A stretch of 64,000 bases of DNA from the NCBI RefSeq assembly GCF_000735525.1, contig NZ_JMPR01000020.1, positions 1-64,000 of the forward strand, in the 5' to 3' direction. Below, piece after piece: positions 36,867 to 49,363 of this stretch. Position numbers and translations under genes: made by a program. Numbering within the stretch: position 1 is the stretch's first letter; each line of letters starts with the position of its first letter. Origin of the DNA: Tatumella ptyseos ATCC 33301 (GTDB lineage: Bacteria > Pseudomonadota > Gammaproteobacteria > Enterobacterales > Enterobacteriaceae). The notes under the pieces are model-generated. The model ran no database searches, was not told the origin of the DNA, and was given only the letters and a program-made list of their open reading frames with translations.

Positions 36867-37129
36867 ACGCAGAGGCACTCCCGGTGGAACTGCCGGTTGT
36901 TGCTGGCGGAGTGTAAAACGGTCTGCGTTCCGGAGTGAAGATGCAGGTGAGCGGTTCTCTGTCGTTCCCTGCCGTGTTCACGGTGATTTCCCGGGGTAAG
37001 TGACTCCTGAGTGCAGCGCGCCGTTCAGCAGCGATTTATGCAAGCTTAAAGGCCGGTGTGGCAGGTTATGCGGATGGTGACAGGAAGCAGAGGCAGAAAG
37101 AACAGGCAGGGGGAAGGGATAGCGGACAT
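36867..37129. other. intergenic region, nhaA to the rpsT terminator
   Basis: GC-rich region with no recognised gene; in E. coli nhaR and an insertion sequence lie here. I see no coding pattern, IS end or strong repeat. It ends at the rpsT terminator. Confidence 0.5.
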
Positions 37130-37154
37130 AAAAAAACCGGCCTGAGGCCGGTTC
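37130..37154 (-). terminator. Rho-independent terminator of rpsT
   Basis: On the minus strand the stem AACCGGCC/GGCCGGTT with a 3-nt loop runs directly into seven T. It lies 26 bp after the rpsT stop. The other face has GGTTCTTTTC, so weak bidirectional action is possible. Confidence 0.92.
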
Positions 37155-37180
37155 TTTTCAAAGCAACAACAAATCAGCGA

Positions 37181-37465
<285 letters not shown>

Positions 37466-37491
37466 CTATATGGACAAATCAAAGGCCGAGG

Positions 37492-37520
37492 ACTATGCCT
37501 TTTGCGCCTTCTCTTGTCAA
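37492..37520 (-). promoter_or_regulatory. rpsT promoter
   Basis: On the minus strand TTGACA (37515-37520) and CATAGT (37492-37497) are 17 bp apart, about 50 bp before the rpsT start. A GC-rich discriminator follows (CCTCGGCC), as in E. coli rpsT P2. Confidence 0.82.
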
Positions 37521-37704
37521 TGGATTTGTGCAAATAAGCGTCGTTTAAAAAACAACACCCGGTTACGTAATTGATGGCGCAAGATTCTACCAGCTTCCTT
37601 GTGTTGAATACAGCTTTTCGCAACAAAATTGTCGGGATTTTGCCCGGCAGGGAAGAAACATGAGGAAAAGCAGCAAAGAAGCGACGAAAGGCTTCGCTAA
37701 CGGG

Positions 37705-37733
37705 TTAATTTTGTACGCTGTAAAGGGTATAAT
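37705..37733 (+). promoter_or_regulatory. ribF operon promoter
   Basis: Perfect -10 TATAAT (37728-37733) with a weak -35 TTAATT (37705-37710) at 17-bp spacing, predicting a leader of about 23 nt before ribF. Divergent from rpsT. Confidence 0.7.
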
Positions 37734-37762
37734 CCGGCGATTTCCAGCGATTTGAGTCGGCC

Positions 37763-38701
37763 ATGAAGTTTATCCGCGGTTTACATAATCTCACTAAGCA
37801 GCATCGTGGCTGCGTTTTGACTATTGGTAATTTTGACGGTGTGCATCGCGGGCATCAGGCGTTGCTGAAACAACTTTGTGATGAAGGCAAAGAGCGACAA
37901 TTGCCGGTGGTGGTGATGTTATTTGAACCACAACCTCGCGAGTTTTTTACCGGCGGAGAAGTGCCACCCCGCCTGACCCGTCTGCGGGAAAAAGTGAAAT
38001 ATCTGACAGAGGCCGGGGTAGATACCGTTCTCTGCGTGCGCTTCGATAGGGACTTCGCCGCACTGAATGCCAGCAGTTTTATCCATGATGTTCTGGTGGA
38101 TAAGCTGGATGTCCGTTTTCTGGCGGTCGGTGATGACTTCCGGTTCGGTGCTGGCCGTGAAGGGGATTTCCTGTTATTACAGAATGCCGGTCGTCAGTAT
38201 CACTTCGATGTGGTGAATACCCGGACCTTCTGTGAGCAGGGGACCCGAATCAGTAGTACCCGGGTCCGCCAGGCGCTGGCAGACGATGACCTCACCGGGG
38301 CAGAACGGTTGCTGGGACGGCCTTATGCCATCAGCGGGCGGGTGGTTCATGGTGATGCGTTAGGCAGAACGCTGGGATTCCCGACGGCCAATATTCCCCT
38401 GCGACGAGCGGTTTCACCGGTGACCGGTGTTTATGCCGTCGAGGTTCTGGGGATTGCAGAAAAACCGTACTTCGGTGTGGCTAATATCGGCACACGACCA
38501 ACGGTGAAAGGCATACGACAGCAGCTTGAAGTCAACCTGCTGGACGTCAGTATTAATTTATATGGCCGCCATATCTCTGTGGTATTGCGGCATAAAATAC
38601 GCAATGAGCAACGATTTGCCTCTCTTGATGAATTAAAAGCGCAAATTGCCAAAGATGTGGTGACGGCCCGCGAATTTTTTGGGCTTAAAGCAACGGTGTA
38701 A
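37763..38701 (+). CDS. ribF: bifunctional riboflavin kinase / FAD synthetase
   Basis: Makes FMN and FAD from riboflavin. The 312 residues have an N-terminal FAD synthetase domain (TIGNFDGVHRGHQALL, ISSTRVRQAL) and a C-terminal riboflavin kinase domain (HGDALGRTLGFPTANI, GVANIGTRPTV). First gene of the conserved ribF-ileS-lspA-fkpB-ispH operon. No FMN riboswitch is seen, as expected since ribF is not riboswitch-controlled here. The ribosome-binding site is weak. Confidence 0.97.
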   Translation: MKFIRGLHNLTKQHRGCVLTIGNFDGVHRGHQALLKQLCDEGKERQLPVVVMLFEPQPREFFTGGEVPPRLTRLREKVKYLTEAGVDTVLCVRFDRDFAALNASSFIHDVLVDKLDVRFLAVGDDFRFGAGREGDFLLLQNAGRQYHFDVVNTRTFCEQGTRISSTRVRQALADDDLTGAERLLGRPYAISGRVVHGDALGRTLGFPTANIPLRRAVSPVTGVYAVEVLGIAEKPYFGVANIGTRPTVKGIRQQLEVNLLDVSINLYGRHISVVLRHKIRNEQRFASLDELKAQIAKDVVTAREFFGLKATV

Positions 38702-38728
38702 TAACCGAAATATGGAACCGAGAATCTG

Positions 38729-41545
38729 ATGAGTGACTATAAATCTACCCTGAACTTGCCGGAAACAGGCTTCCCGATGCGTGGCGATTTAGCCAAACGG
38801 GAACCTGCGATGTTGCAGCGCTGGACTACCGATAACCTGTACGGTGCGATCCGCGCGGCTAAAAAAGGCAAAAAAACATTTATCCTGCATGATGGCCCTC
38901 CGTACGCCAACGGCAACATTCATATCGGTCACTCAGTTAACAAGATTCTGAAAGATATTATTGTTAAATCTAAAGGACTGTCCGGATTTGACGCGCCTTA
39001 TATCCCCGGCTGGGACTGCCACGGATTACCGATTGAGCATAAAGTCGAACAAATGATCGGTAAGCCTGGTGAAAAAGTGTCGGCTGCTGAGTTCCGTGCT
39101 GCCTGCCGTCAGTATGCTGCGGAGCAGGTGGAAGGGCAGAAAAAAGACTTTATTCGCCTGGGGGTACTGGGTGACTGGGATCGCCCGTATCTGACGATGG
39201 ACTTCAGGACCGAAGCGAACATTATCCGTGCCTTAGGTCGCATCATCGGCAATGGTCATTTGCATAAAGGGGCCAAGCCTGTTCACTGGTGTCTGGATTG
39301 TCGTTCTGCACTGGCGGAAGCCGAAGTGGAATATTATGACAAGACATCACTGTCTATCGATGTCATGTTCAACGCCACGCAGCCGGAAACTGTCGCTGCC
39401 GCGTTCTCTGCAGCAACGCCGGCAACGCCGGTCTCGCTGGTGATCTGGACGACTACCCCCTGGACGATGCCATCAAACCGGGCCATCTCGGTCAACCCGG
39501 AGTTTGATTATCAGCTCATCCAGACGGAAGAGAGAGCACTGATCCTGGCGAAAGATCTGGTCGACAGTGTGATGAAGCGTGCCGGTATTACCGAATGGCA
39601 GGTACTGGGTGAATGCAAAGGCAGCGCGCTTGAAATGTTACGTTTCGCGCATCCGTTCCTGGCCTTTGATGTGCCTGTTTTACTGGGCGACCATGTCACC
39701 CTGGATGCCGGTACCGGTGCCGTGCATACCGCCCCTGGCCACGGTCCGGATGACTATGTCATCGGGCAGAAATATGGCATTGAAGCGGCAAACCCTGTCG
39801 GCCCGGATGGATGCTATTTACCGGGCACTTACCCGGGGCTGGACGGCGTGAATGTCTTTAAAGCTAACGAAATGATCGCCGATCTGCTGCGTGAAAAAGG
39901 CGCATTACTGCACCTGGAAAAACTGCACCACAGTTATCCGCACTGCTGGCGCCATAAAACGCCTATCATTTTCCGTGCGACTCCGCAGTGGTTTATCAGC
40001 ATGGATCAGAAAGGACTGCGTGCGCAGTCGCTGAAAGAAATTAAAGGCGTACAGTGGATCCCGGACTGGGGCCAGGCACGTATTGAATCGATGGTAGCTA
40101 ATCGTCCGGACTGGTGTATCTCGCGTCAGCGTACCTGGGGCGTACCGATGGCACTGTTCGTTCATAATCAGACCGAAGAGCTGCATCCGGATACGCTTAA
40201 CCTGATGGAGCAGGTTGCCCTGCGGGTTGAGCAGGACGGTATTCAGGCCTGGTGGGATCTGGACGCGAAAGAACTGCTGGGTGCAGATGCGGACAACTAC
40301 ACCAAGGTACCGGACACGCTGGATGTCTGGTTTGACTCCGGGTCAACCAGCAGTTCGGTTGTCGATGTACGTCCTGAATTTAACGGACATAGCGCAGATA
40401 TCTATCTGGAAGGCTCCGATCAGCACCGTGGCTGGTTTATGTCATCACTGATGATTTCGACGGCGATTAAAAACAAAGCCCCTTACCGTCAGGTACTGAC
40501 CCACGGATTTACCGTCGATGGTCAGGGCCGTAAGATGTCGAAGTCTATCGGTAATACCGTCAGTCCTCAGGACGTGATGAACAAACTGGGCGCCGACATT
40601 TTACGTCTGTGGGTGGCTTCAACCGACTATTCCGGGGAAATGGCGGTCTCTGATGAGATCCTGAAACGTTCGGCGGATGCCTATCGTCGTATCCGTAATA
40701 CTGCCCGTTTCCTGCTGGCTAACCTGAATGGCTTTAATCCGGAAACGGATCAGGTGGCCCCGGAAGAGATGGTCGTGGTTGACCGCTGGGCGGTGGGCCG
40801 TGCGCTGGCTGCACAGCAGGATATTGTGGCCTCTTACGAAAATTATGACTTCCATGAAGTGGTTCAGCGTCTGATGCAGTTCTGCTCTGTGGAAATGGGG
40901 TCGTTCTACCTGGATGTCATTAAAGATCGTCAGTACACCGCGAAAGCTGACAGTGTGGCTCGTCGCAGTTGTCAGACCGCGCTCTGGCATATTGCTGAGG
41001 CTCTGGTTCGCTGGATGGCACCGATTATGTCGTTCACTGCCGATGAAATCTGGGGTCATTTATCAGGGCAACGTGATCAGTACGTGTTCACCGGTGAATG
41101 GTATCAGGGGCTGTTTGGCCTGCCTGAGAACGAAGCACTGAATGATTCGTACTGGGAACAACTGCTTAAAGTTCGTGGTGAAGTTAACAAGGTCATTGAG
41201 CAGGCGCGTTCCGATAAGCGTGTCGGTGGGGCGCTGGAAGCCTCCGTCACTCTGTATGCTGATGCGGCACTGTCAGAAAAACTGACAGCGTTAGGTGATG
41301 AACTGCGTTTCGTGTTACTGACCTCGGCCGTTAAGGTTGCACCGCTGGATACCGCACCGACAGATGCGGTACAGAGCGAGCACCTGAAAGGTCTGAAAAT
41401 TACTCTGGCTAAAGCCGATGGTGAGAAATGTCCGCGTTGCTGGCATTACACTACGGATGTGGGTCAGAACCCTGAACATGCTGAAATCTGTGGACGCTGC
41501 TACACCAACGTCTCCGGTGAAGGTGAAGAGCGTAAGTTTGCCTGA
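38729..41545 (+). CDS. ileS: isoleucyl-tRNA synthetase
   Basis: Class I aminoacyl-tRNA synthetase. The 938 residues equal E. coli IleS. The HIGH signature appears as HIGH in [11 protein letters not shown] (near 64), the KMSKS loop in [11 protein letters not shown] (near 602), a CP1 editing domain between them ([13 protein letters not shown]), and a C-terminal zinc-binding Cys cluster ([17 protein letters not shown]). It overlaps lspA by one nucleotide. Confidence 0.98.
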   Translation: MSDYKSTLNLPETGFPMRGDLAKREPAMLQRWTTDNLYGAIRAAKKGKKTFILHDGPPYANGNIHIGHSVNKILKDIIVKSKGLSGFDAPYIPGWDCHGLPIEHKVEQMIGKPGEKVSAAEFRAACRQYAAEQVEGQKKDFIRLGVLGDWDRPYLTMDFRTEANIIRALGRIIGNGHLHKGAKPVHWCLDCRSALAEAEVEYYDKTSLSIDVMFNATQPETVAAAFSAATPATPVSLVIWTTTPWTMPSNRAISVNPEFDYQLIQTEERALILAKDLVDSVMKRAGITEWQVLGECKGSALEMLRFAHPFLAFDVPVLLGDHVTLDAGTGAVHTAPGHGPDDYVIGQKYGIEAANPVGPDGCYLPGTYPGLDGVNVFKANEMIADLLREKGALLHLEKLHHSYPHCWRHKTPIIFRATPQWFISMDQKGLRAQSLKEIKGVQWIPDWGQARIESMVANRPDWCISRQRTWGVPMALFVHNQTEELHPDTLNLMEQVALRVEQDGIQAWWDLDAKELLGADADNYTKVPDTLDVWFDSGSTSSSVVDVRPEFNGHSADIYLEGSDQHRGWFMSSLMISTAIKNKAPYRQVLTHGFTVDGQGRKMSKSIGNTVSPQDVMNKLGADILRLWVASTDYSGEMAVSDEILKRSADAYRRIRNTARFLLANLNGFNPETDQVAPEEMVVVDRWAVGRALAAQQDIVASYENYDFHEVVQRLMQFCSVEMGSFYLDVIKDRQYTAKADSVARRSCQTALWHIAEALVRWMAPIMSFTADEIWGHLSGQRDQYVFTGEWYQGLFGLPENEALNDSYWEQLLKVRGEVNKVIEQARSDKRVGGALEASVTLYADAALSEKLTALGDELRFVLLTSAVKVAPLDTAPTDAVQSEHLKGLKITLAKADGEKCPRCWHYTTDVGQNPEHAEICGRCYTNVSGEGEERKFA

Positions 41546-42045
41546 TGAGTAAATCGTTATGTTCAACCGGCCTGCGCTGGTTGTGGGTTATGGTGCTGGT
41601 GATAGTCGCAGACTTCGCCAGTAAACAGTGGATTATGGCCCACATGCAATTGCATGAAACCCGGGCCCTGTTCCCCTCTCTTAATCTTTTTTATGCCCAT
41701 AATTATGGGGCGGCCTTCAGTTTTCTGGCCGACAAGGGCGGATGGCAGCGCTGGTTCTTTGCCGGTATCGCCATAGCCATAGCCATCGCGCTGGTTGTGA
41801 TGATGTACCGTAATCGCGCCAGTCAGCGCCTGACGAATATCGCCTATGCGCTGATCATCGGTGGTGCGCTGGGTAATTTGCTGGATCGTTTCTGGCATGG
41901 CTTTGTGGTCGATTTTATCGACTTCTATGTCGGTAACTGGCATTTCGCGACCTTTAATATTGCCGATTGCGGTATCTGTATCGGGGCCGCGCTGGTGATC
42001 CTGGAAGGATTTATCACGTCCTCCCGCAAAACGGACAAAGGGTAA
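41545..42045 (+). CDS. lspA: lipoprotein signal peptidase II
   Basis: Inner-membrane aspartic protease that removes signal peptides from prolipoproteins after diacylglyceryl addition. The 166 residues have four hydrophobic segments and the catalytic aspartates in [18 protein letters not shown] and [11 protein letters not shown]. The ATG overlaps the ileS TGA, indicating translational coupling. Confidence 0.97.
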   Translation: MSKSLCSTGLRWLWVMVLVIVADFASKQWIMAHMQLHETRALFPSLNLFYAHNYGAAFSFLADKGGWQRWFFAGIAIAIAIALVVMMYRNRASQRLTNIAYALIIGGALGNLLDRFWHGFVVDFIDFYVGNWHFATFNIADCGICIGAALVILEGFITSSRKTDKG

Positions 42046-42048
42046 GCC

Positions 42049-42519
42049 ATGAGTCATCAGGTACAGCACGACAGCTCATTGTTAGTGCATTTTACCCTTA
42101 CTCTGGAAGATGGCTCGGTAGCAGAGTCCACCCGGGCTAATGGCAAACCTGCCTTGTTTCGCTTAGGCGATGGCAGTTTGTCTCCGGCTTTCGGTCAGGC
42201 TCTTTTCGGTATGGCTGCCGGGGAAACCCGGCAGTTTACGCTGACGCCGGAGGATGCTTTTGGCACGGCCAGCCCTGACCTGATCCAGTACTTCTCGCGC
42301 CGGGATTTCGCCGGTGCGGCTGAACCGGAGGCGGGAACCATTATGTTGTTCACCGCCATTGATGGCAGTGAAATGCCTGGTATTATCCGTGACGTTTCCG
42401 GTGATTCGGTGACGGTAGATTTTAATCATCCGCTGGCAGGGCAGACGGTGACGTTTGCTGTCGACGTGCTAGAGGTTGATCCGGTCCTGGAGAATGAAAA
42501 TGCAGATTCTGCTCGCTAA
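42049..42519 (+). CDS. fkpB: FKBP-type peptidyl-prolyl isomerase (SlpA)
   Basis: SlyD-like FKBP isomerase/chaperone. The 156 residues show the FKBP half-domain motifs ([20 protein letters not shown]), an inserted flap domain (about 70-125, [17 protein letters not shown]), and the closing strand [18 protein letters not shown]. Three bp after lspA; its last 20 bp overlap ispH. Confidence 0.95.
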   Translation: MSHQVQHDSSLLVHFTLTLEDGSVAESTRANGKPALFRLGDGSLSPAFGQALFGMAAGETRQFTLTPEDAFGTASPDLIQYFSRRDFAGAAEPEAGTIMLFTAIDGSEMPGIIRDVSGDSVTVDFNHPLAGQTVTFAVDVLEVDPVLENENADSAR

Positions 42520-43453
42520 CCCCCGAGGTTTTTGTGCCGGTGTAGACCGCGCTATCAGTATAGTGGAGCGGGCGCTGGAAATGTACGGCGCACCTATCTA
42601 TGTCCGCCATGAGGTCGTGCATAACCGTTACGTGGTCGATAGTTTACGTAACCGTGGCGCTATTTTTATTGAAGAAATCAGTGAAGTCCCTGACGGGGCT
42701 ATTCTGATCTTTTCAGCGCATGGGGTTTCACAGGCGGTCAGGGCTGAAGCCCGTGCCCGCTCACTGACCATGCTTTTCGATGCTACCTGTCCACTGGTCA
42801 CCAAGGTGCATATGGAAGTGGCCCGGGCCAGCCGTAAGGGCGTGGAAGCGATCCTTATCGGTCACGCCGGCCACCCGGAAGTGGAAGGCACCATGGGGCA
42901 GTATAATAATCCTGAGGGTGGCATGTATCTGGTGGAATGTCCGGAAGATGTGTTCAGACTGAAGATTAAAGATGAGTCCAATCTGAGCTTTATGACTCAG
43001 ACCACGCTGTCGGTGGATGACACTTCTGAGATCATCGATGCACTGCGTCAGCGTTTTCCGGCGATTATCGGCCCCCGTAAAGATGATATCTGCTATGCGA
43101 CCACCAATCGTCAGGAAGCGGTTCGTACGCTGTCTGAACAGGCGGATGTCATTCTGGTTGTTGGTTCCCGGAACTCTTCAAACTCGAATCGTCTGGCTGA
43201 ACTTGCCCGCCGGGCCGGTAAGCAGGCGTGGCTGATTGACTCTGCGGAAGATATCAGTGATAGCTGGCTGAAGGGTGCCGCCTGTATCGGTGTGACCGCA
43301 GGGGCATCGGCACCGGATATTCTGGTACAGCAAGTGATTGCCCGCCTGCGTGAGCTGGGCGGTGAGGCCGCTATCGAATTGATCGGCCGTGAAGAAAATA
43401 TCGTTTTCGAGGTTCCTAAAGAGCTTCGTGTGGAAGTAAAAGAAGTCGAGTGA
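42500..43453 (+). CDS. ispH: 4-hydroxy-3-methylbut-2-enyl diphosphate reductase
   Basis: Last enzyme of the MEP isoprenoid pathway, an iron-sulfur reductase forming IPP and DMAPP. The 317 residues begin [18 protein letters not shown] with cluster ligand Cys12; further cluster cysteines are in [12 protein letters not shown] and [10 protein letters not shown]. The frame opens 8 codons earlier, but ATG 42500 gives the conserved N terminus. It overlaps fkpB by 20 bp and ends the operon; rihC, next in E. coli, is absent. Confidence 0.97.
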   Translation: MQILLANPRGFCAGVDRAISIVERALEMYGAPIYVRHEVVHNRYVVDSLRNRGAIFIEEISEVPDGAILIFSAHGVSQAVRAEARARSLTMLFDATCPLVTKVHMEVARASRKGVEAILIGHAGHPEVEGTMGQYNNPEGGMYLVECPEDVFRLKIKDESNLSFMTQTTLSVDDTSEIIDALRQRFPAIIGPRKDDICYATTNRQEAVRTLSEQADVILVVGSRNSSNSNRLAELARRAGKQAWLIDSAEDISDSWLKGAACIGVTAGASAPDILVQQVIARLRELGGEAAIELIGREENIVFEVPKELRVEVKEVE

Positions 43454-43462
43454 TCTGCTTTA

Positions 43463-43495
43463 TCCCGTAGCGGCCTCCTGCGGCCGGCTACGGGA
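43463..43495 (+). terminator. GC-rich hairpin after ispH, possible terminator
   Basis: Stem TCCCGTAGC/GCTACGGGA with an inner GGCC/GGCC extension, 9 bp after ispH. The nearest T run (six T) is about 20 nt further on, so intrinsic termination is uncertain. Confidence 0.5.
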
Positions 43496-43669
43496 CCCTC
43501 GTTCCTGCTCCGTTTTTTACCGGTATTCTGCCGGGCTACACTATTCACGTCCTATTGATTTTACTGATAAGATTATCGGTGAAGCCTGAAATTCTAATGA
43601 TATTTTTTTTGCTGGTACTGGCTCTGGTGGCTGGTTACCCTGACTCCGCATGCATATGTACAGGAATGA

Positions 43670-44491
<822 letters not shown>

Positions 44492-44797
44492 TTTTCCAGG
44501 TTAGTGTCTTTGTTGTAATGCCTTAATTCTAAAGGGGGATTTTATATCTCTCTTTTGTTTTGACGTTTTGGGTGTGTTTTTTGATTTAGTCCGGTGTTAT
44601 CCTTTCTTATTGCTCTTTTCTTCTTCTTATTCTCCCTGTTAAAAGTGTTTATGCTCATATATTGCACAGCAATCTCCGTCGGAGGACACATTTCTTCAGG
44701 CAATCGTTTTATTCACCCTCCATATATGCCTTTTTATGGCTATTTTATGGTTTTTACTCCCAGTGGCGTAAAAAAACAACTTTATCCGCTTTCAGAC

Positions 44798-44826
44798 TGG
44801 ACATCAGTTACGCTGCTCATTAGAAT
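44798..44826 (+). promoter_or_regulatory. carAB promoter P1
   Basis: TGGACA (44798-44803), 17-bp spacer, TAGAAT (44821-44826): each one mismatch from consensus. It corresponds in position to the E. coli pyrimidine-regulated P1. Confidence 0.78.
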
Positions 44827-44868
44827 GCGCCCAATTTGCCGAAAATCGAGTATTCAGCGTTTTTTGGA

Positions 44869-44924
44869 TTGATTCAGGCGATGCTTATGAATTAATATGC
44901 AGGTATAGTGACTATTTATTCCCC
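44869..44924 (+). promoter_or_regulatory. carAB promoter P2 with paired ARG boxes
   Basis: TTGATT (44869-44874) and TTAATA (44892-44897) with 17-bp spacing. Over the -10 lies ARG box 1 (44886-44903, core TGAATTAATATGCA) and, exactly 3 bp later, ARG box 2 (44907-44924, core TGACTATTTATTCC). Two boxes 3 bp apart are the standard ArgR operator, and box 1 core is the same as in E. coli carAB. Confidence 0.83.
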
Positions 44925-44934
44925 GGAGGAAGTT

Positions 44935-46083
44935 TTGATTAAGTCAGCAATCCTGGTTCTGGAAGACGGAACCGAGTTCCATGGCCGGTCCATAGGCGCA
45001 AGCGGGTCGGCAGTCGGAGAAGTCGTTTTCAACACATCAATGACCGGCTATCAAGAAATTCTTACTGATCCTTCCTATTCCCGCCAGATTGTCACTCTTA
45101 CTTATCCCCATATTGGTAATGTTGGTACTAACCCGGCTGACGAAGAGTCATCCCATGTTCATGCTCAGGGCCTCGTTATCCGCGATCTGCCACTGATCAC
45201 CAGCAATTACCGTAGTAAAGAAGACCTTTCTGCTTATCTTTCCCGTCACAACATCGTCGCTATCGCCGATATTGATACCCGTAAACTGACCCGCCTGCTG
45301 CGCGAAAAAGGGGCTCAGAACGGCTGTATCATTGCAGGTGATGCACCGGATGTGGCTGCGGCCTTAGCCCGGGCGAAAGCCTTCCCGGGACTGAAAGGGA
45401 TGGACTTAGCGAAAGAAGTGACCACGCAGAAAAGCTATTCCTGGACACAGGGGAGCTGGACGCTGAGTGATGAACTGCCTGCGCCGAAAGACGAAAGTGA
45501 ACTGCCGTATCACGTGGTGGCTTATGATTTCGGTGCGAAGAGCAACATCCTGCGTATGCTGACCGACCGTGGATGCCGCCTGACTGTGGTTCCGGCACAG
45601 ACTTCTGCTGAAGAAGTCCTGAAAATGGCACCGGACGGGATTTTCCTGTCTAACGGACCGGGGGACCCGGAGCCTTGTGATTATGCCATCAGCGCGATTA
45701 AAGAATTCCTGACCACAGAAATTCCGGTGTTTGGTATCTGTCTCGGTCACCAGTTGCTCGCTCTGGCGAGCGGTGCGTCAACCGTAAAAATGAAACTGGG
45801 ACACCACGGCGGAAACCATCCGGTCAAAGATCTGGACCGTAATGTCGTGATGATCACTGCGCAGAACCATGGCTTCGCCGTCGATAAAGAAGACCTGCCG
45901 GAGTGCTTACGCGTCACTCATACGTCACTGTTTGACCATACCGTGCAAGGGATCCATCGTACGGATAAGCCTGCATTCAGCTTCCAGGGACACCCGGAAG
46001 CGAGCCCGGGGCCGCATGATGCCGCGCCATTGTTCGACCATTTTATCGAGTTAATCAATACCTACCGTTCAGCAACCCGGTAA
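44935..46083 (+). CDS. carA: carbamoyl phosphate synthase small subunit (TTG start)
   Basis: Glutaminase subunit supplying ammonia to CarB for arginine and pyrimidine synthesis. With TTG 44935 as start the protein has 382 residues, the E. coli length, and begins [24 protein letters not shown] lies four bases upstream. An in-frame start at 44908 would lie inside the ARG boxes. The class I amidotransferase has its catalytic Cys in [11 protein letters not shown] and the His/Glu pair in [11 protein letters not shown]. Confidence 0.96.
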   Translation: MIKSAILVLEDGTEFHGRSIGASGSAVGEVVFNTSMTGYQEILTDPSYSRQIVTLTYPHIGNVGTNPADEESSHVHAQGLVIRDLPLITSNYRSKEDLSAYLSRHNIVAIADIDTRKLTRLLREKGAQNGCIIAGDAPDVAAALARAKAFPGLKGMDLAKEVTTQKSYSWTQGSWTLSDELPAPKDESELPYHVVAYDFGAKSNILRMLTDRGCRLTVVPAQTSAEEVLKMAPDGIFLSNGPGDPEPCDYAISAIKEFLTTEIPVFGICLGHQLLALASGASTVKMKLGHHGGNHPVKDLDRNVVMITAQNHGFAVDKEDLPECLRVTHTSLFDHTVQGIHRTDKPAFSFQGHPEASPGPHDAAPLFDHFIELINTYRSATR

Positions 46084-46097
46084 TCAGGAGCTAATCA

Positions 46098-49000
46098 ATG
46101 CCAAAACGTACAGACATAAAATCCATCCTGATCCTGGGTGCCGGTCCGATTGTTATTGGTCAGGCTTGTGAATTTGACTATTCCGGTGCACAGGCGTGTA
46201 AAGCCCTGCGTGAAGAGGGTTACCGCGTTATTCTGGTGAACTCAAACCCGGCAACCATCATGACCGACCCGGAAATGGCCGATGCGACCTACATTGAGCC
46301 GATTAACTGGGAAGTTGTGCGCAAAATCATCGAAAAAGAGCGTCCGGATGCTGTCCTGCCGACCATGGGTGGGCAGACGGCACTGAACTGCGCCCTGGAA
46401 CTGGAAAGACAAGGCGTACTGGAAGAGTTCGGTGTCACTATGATTGGTGCAACTGCTGATGCGATTGATAAAGCAGAAGATCGCCGTCGTTTTGATAAAG
46501 CGATGAAAAGCATTGGCCTGGACACTGCGCGTTCAGGTATCGCACATACGATGGAAGAAGCATTTCAGGTAGCTGATGATGTTGGCTTCCCTTGTATCAT
46601 CCGCCCATCCTTTACTATGGGTGGCACCGGGGGCGGAATTGCTTATAACCGCGAAGAATTTGAAGAAATTTGTACCCGCGGGCTGGATCTTTCCCCGACC
46701 AATGAGCTGCTGATTGATGAATCACTGATTGGCTGGAAAGAGTATGAAATGGAAGTGGTCCGTGACAAAAATGATAACTGTATCATTGTTTGTTCCATCG
46801 AGAACTTCGATGCCATGGGGATCCATACCGGTGACTCCATCACGGTTGCGCCAGCGCAGACGCTGACCGACAAAGAATACCAGATCATGCGTAATGCCTC
46901 GATGGCAGTATTACGTGAAATCGGTGTGGAAACCGGCGGCTCTAACGTTCAGTTCTCCGTGAATCCGGAAAACGGTCGTCTGATTGTTATCGAAATGAAC
47001 CCAAGGGTATCTCGTTCGTCAGCCCTGGCCTCTAAAGCAACGGGCTTCCCGATTGCGAAAATCGCCGCAAAACTGGCCGTAGGTTATACGCTGGATGAGC
47101 TGATGAATGATATTACCGGTGGACTGACACCGGCCTCATTCGAACCCTCCATCGATTACGTTGTGACCAAAATCCCGCGTTTTAACTTCGAAAAATTCGC
47201 CGGCAGTAACGATCGCCTGACCACCCAGATGAAATCTGTGGGTGAGGTTATGGCTATCGGACGTACGTTCCAGGAATCGGTACAGAAAGCACTGCGTGGC
47301 CTGGAAGTGGGTGCCAGCGGATTTGACCCGAAAGTTGAGGCTGAAGATCCGGAAGCGCTGACCCGCATCCGCCGCGAACTGAAAGATGCCGGCAGCGACC
47401 GTATCTGGTATATCGCTGATGCTTTCCGTCTGGGAATGTCAGTGGATGGCGTTTTCAACCTGACCAATATTGACCGTTGGTTCCTGGTGCAGATTGAAGA
47501 GCTGGTCCGTCTGGAAGAGCAGGTTGCCCGCCAGGGAGTTAATGGCCTGAGCCACGATTTCCTGCGTCAACTGAAGCGTAAAGGCTTCTCTGACCTGCGT
47601 CTGGCTAAACTGGCCGGCGTTGCAGAAAACGAAATCCGTAAACTGCGTCAGCAATACAACCTGAACCCGGTATATAAGCGTGTGGATACCTGTGCGGCGG
47701 AATTTGCGACCGATACCGCGTATATGTATTCAACCTATGAAGAAGAGTGTGAAGCTAACCCATCCACCGATCGCGCCAAAATCATGATCCTGGGTGGCGG
47801 TCCTAACCGCATCGGACAGGGAATTGAGTTTGACTACTGCTGTGTTCATGCGGCACTGGCCTTACGTGAAGACGGTTATGAAACCATTATGGTTAACTGT
47901 AACCCGGAAACCGTATCCACCGATTATGATACCTCTGACCGTCTCTACTTCGAGCCGGTGACGCTGGAAGATGTGCTGGAAATTGTCCGCATCGAAAAGC
48001 CTGAAGGGGTGATTGTACAGTACGGCGGTCAGACGCCACTGAAACTGGCCCGTGAGCTGGAAGCTGCCGGTGTCCCGGTGATCGGTACCAGCCCGGATGC
48101 CATTGACCGCGCAGAAGACCGTGAACGTTTCCAGCAGGCAGTTGATCGTCTGGCACTGAAGCAACCGGCGAATGCCACTGTGACCGCGCTGGAACAGGCT
48201 GTCGAAAAAGCAGCGACCATTGGCTATCCATTAGTGGTACGTCCTTCCTATGTACTGGGCGGCCGGGCGATGGAAATCGTCTATGATGAACAGGATTTGA
48301 AACGTTACTTTATGACGGCGGTATCGGTCTCGAATGATGCGCCGGTTCTGCTGGACCGTTTCCTGGATGATGCGGTCGAGGTGGATGTTGATGCCATTTG
48401 TGACGGTGAACGGGTACTGATTGGCGGGATCATGGAGCATATCGAACAGGCCGGTGTTCACTCCGGTGACTCGGCATGTTCTTTACCGGCTTACACGCTG
48501 AACCAGGAAATTCAGGATGTCATGCGCGATCAGGTCACTAAACTGGCCTTTGAGCTGAATGTCCGTGGTCTGATGAACGTACAGTTTGCGGTTAAAGATA
48601 ACGAAGTGTATCTGATTGAAGTGAACCCGCGCGCTGCCCGTACGGTACCTTTTGTGTCGAAAGCGACCGGTGTACCACTGGCGAAAGTCGCTGCCCGTGT
48701 GATGGCAGGTAAAACGCTGGCGGCTCAGGGGGTCACTGAGGAAGTCATTCCGCCTTACTATTCAGTGAAAGAAGTGGTGCTGCCGTTTAACAAGTTCCAG
48801 GGGGTTGACCCGATCCTTGGCCCGGAAATGCGGTCCACCGGTGAGGTCATGGGCGTAGGCCGGACTTTTGCCGAAGCCTTCTCCAAAGCGATGCTGGGCG
48901 CGCAGGCGACGATGAAAAAATCAGGCCGTGCGTTATTATCGGTCCGTGAAGGCGATAAGAAACGTGTGGTTGACCTGGCCGCTAAATTGCTGAAATTTGG

Positions 49001-49322
49001 TTACGAGCTGGATGCAACACACGGTACTGCGGTTGTTCTGGGTGAAGCCGGGATTAATCCACGTCTGGTGAATAAAGTTCATGAAGGTCGTCCGCATATT
49101 CAGGACCGTCTGAAAAATGGTGAATACAGCTATATCGTAAACACTACCGCCGGACGCCAGGCTATTGAAGATTCACGCCTGATCAGACGCAGCGCACTGC
49201 AGTATAAGGTGCACTACGACACCACGCTGAACGGTGGTTTTGCGACCGCGATGGCACTGAATGCTGACCCTACCGATCGTGTGATTTCGGTCCAGGAAAT
49301 GCATGCTGAAATAAAAGGCTAA
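46098..49322 (+). CDS. carB: carbamoyl phosphate synthase large subunit
   Basis: Synthetase subunit that makes carbamoyl phosphate from bicarbonate, ammonia and two ATP. The 1074 residues contain two homologous ATP-grasp halves (first [19 protein letters not shown], second [19 protein letters not shown]), an oligomerisation region between them, and a C-terminal allosteric domain that binds UMP, ornithine and IMP. Length is near E. coli (1073 aa). It follows carA by 14 bp. Confidence 0.98.
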   Translation: MPKRTDIKSILILGAGPIVIGQACEFDYSGAQACKALREEGYRVILVNSNPATIMTDPEMADATYIEPINWEVVRKIIEKERPDAVLPTMGGQTALNCALELERQGVLEEFGVTMIGATADAIDKAEDRRRFDKAMKSIGLDTARSGIAHTMEEAFQVADDVGFPCIIRPSFTMGGTGGGIAYNREEFEEICTRGLDLSPTNELLIDESLIGWKEYEMEVVRDKNDNCIIVCSIENFDAMGIHTGDSITVAPAQTLTDKEYQIMRNASMAVLREIGVETGGSNVQFSVNPENGRLIVIEMNPRVSRSSALASKATGFPIAKIAAKLAVGYTLDELMNDITGGLTPASFEPSIDYVVTKIPRFNFEKFAGSNDRLTTQMKSVGEVMAIGRTFQESVQKALRGLEVGASGFDPKVEAEDPEALTRIRRELKDAGSDRIWYIADAFRLGMSVDGVFNLTNIDRWFLVQIEELVRLEEQVARQGVNGLSHDFLRQLKRKGFSDLRLAKLAGVAENEIRKLRQQYNLNPVYKRVDTCAAEFATDTAYMYSTYEEECEANPSTDRAKIMILGGGPNRIGQGIEFDYCCVHAALALREDGYETIMVNCNPETVSTDYDTSDRLYFEPVTLEDVLEIVRIEKPEGVIVQYGGQTPLKLARELEAAGVPVIGTSPDAIDRAEDRERFQQAVDRLALKQPANATVTALEQAVEKAATIGYPLVVRPSYVLGGRAMEIVYDEQDLKRYFMTAVSVSNDAPVLLDRFLDDAVEVDVDAICDGERVLIGGIMEHIEQAGVHSGDSACSLPAYTLNQEIQDVMRDQVTKLAFELNVRGLMNVQFAVKDNEVYLIEVNPRAARTVPFVSKATGVPLAKVAARVMAGKTLAAQGVTEEVIPPYYSVKEVVLPFNKFQGVDPILGPEMRSTGEVMGVGRTFAEAFSKAMLGAQATMKKSGRALLSVREGDKKRVVDLAAKLLKFGYELDATHGTAVVLGEAGINPRLVNKVHEGRPHIQDRLKNGEYSYIVNTTAGRQAIEDSRLIRRSALQYKVHYDTTLNGGFATAMALNADPTDRVISVQEMHAEIKG

Positions 49323-49334
49323 GGCCTTATCCGA

Positions 49335-49363
49335 ATAAGCAACCCTGTTTCAGGGTTGCTTAT
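49335..49363 (+). terminator. carAB terminator
   Basis: Perfect 13-bp stem ATAAGCAACCCTG/CAGGGTTGCTTAT with a 3-nt loop, 12 bp after carB, followed by CTCTTTCC. The weak T tract lowers certainty, but position and symmetry fit a terminator. Confidence 0.75.

Larger units (their letters stand above)
44492..44934. other. carAB control region (443 bp)
   Basis: Holds two promoters and a pair of ARG boxes (separate entries) plus a candidate PurR box AGGCAATCGTTTTATT (44698-44713; 12 of 16 consensus positions). A 92-codon frame at 44594-44872 crosses promoter P1 and is judged spurious. This matches the E. coli layout, in which P1 responds to pyrimidines and purines and P2 to arginine. Confidence 0.7.

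Noticed and set aside
30000-37000. Insertion sequences between dnaJ and rpsT, as in E. coli K-12
   Set aside because: No transposase frame or IS ends are present; the K-12 insertions are strain-specific.
44594-44872. 92-codon hydrophobic frame between dapB and carA
   Set aside because: It crosses the carAB P1 promoter, has no ribosome-binding site and its hydrophobicity comes from a T-rich control region.
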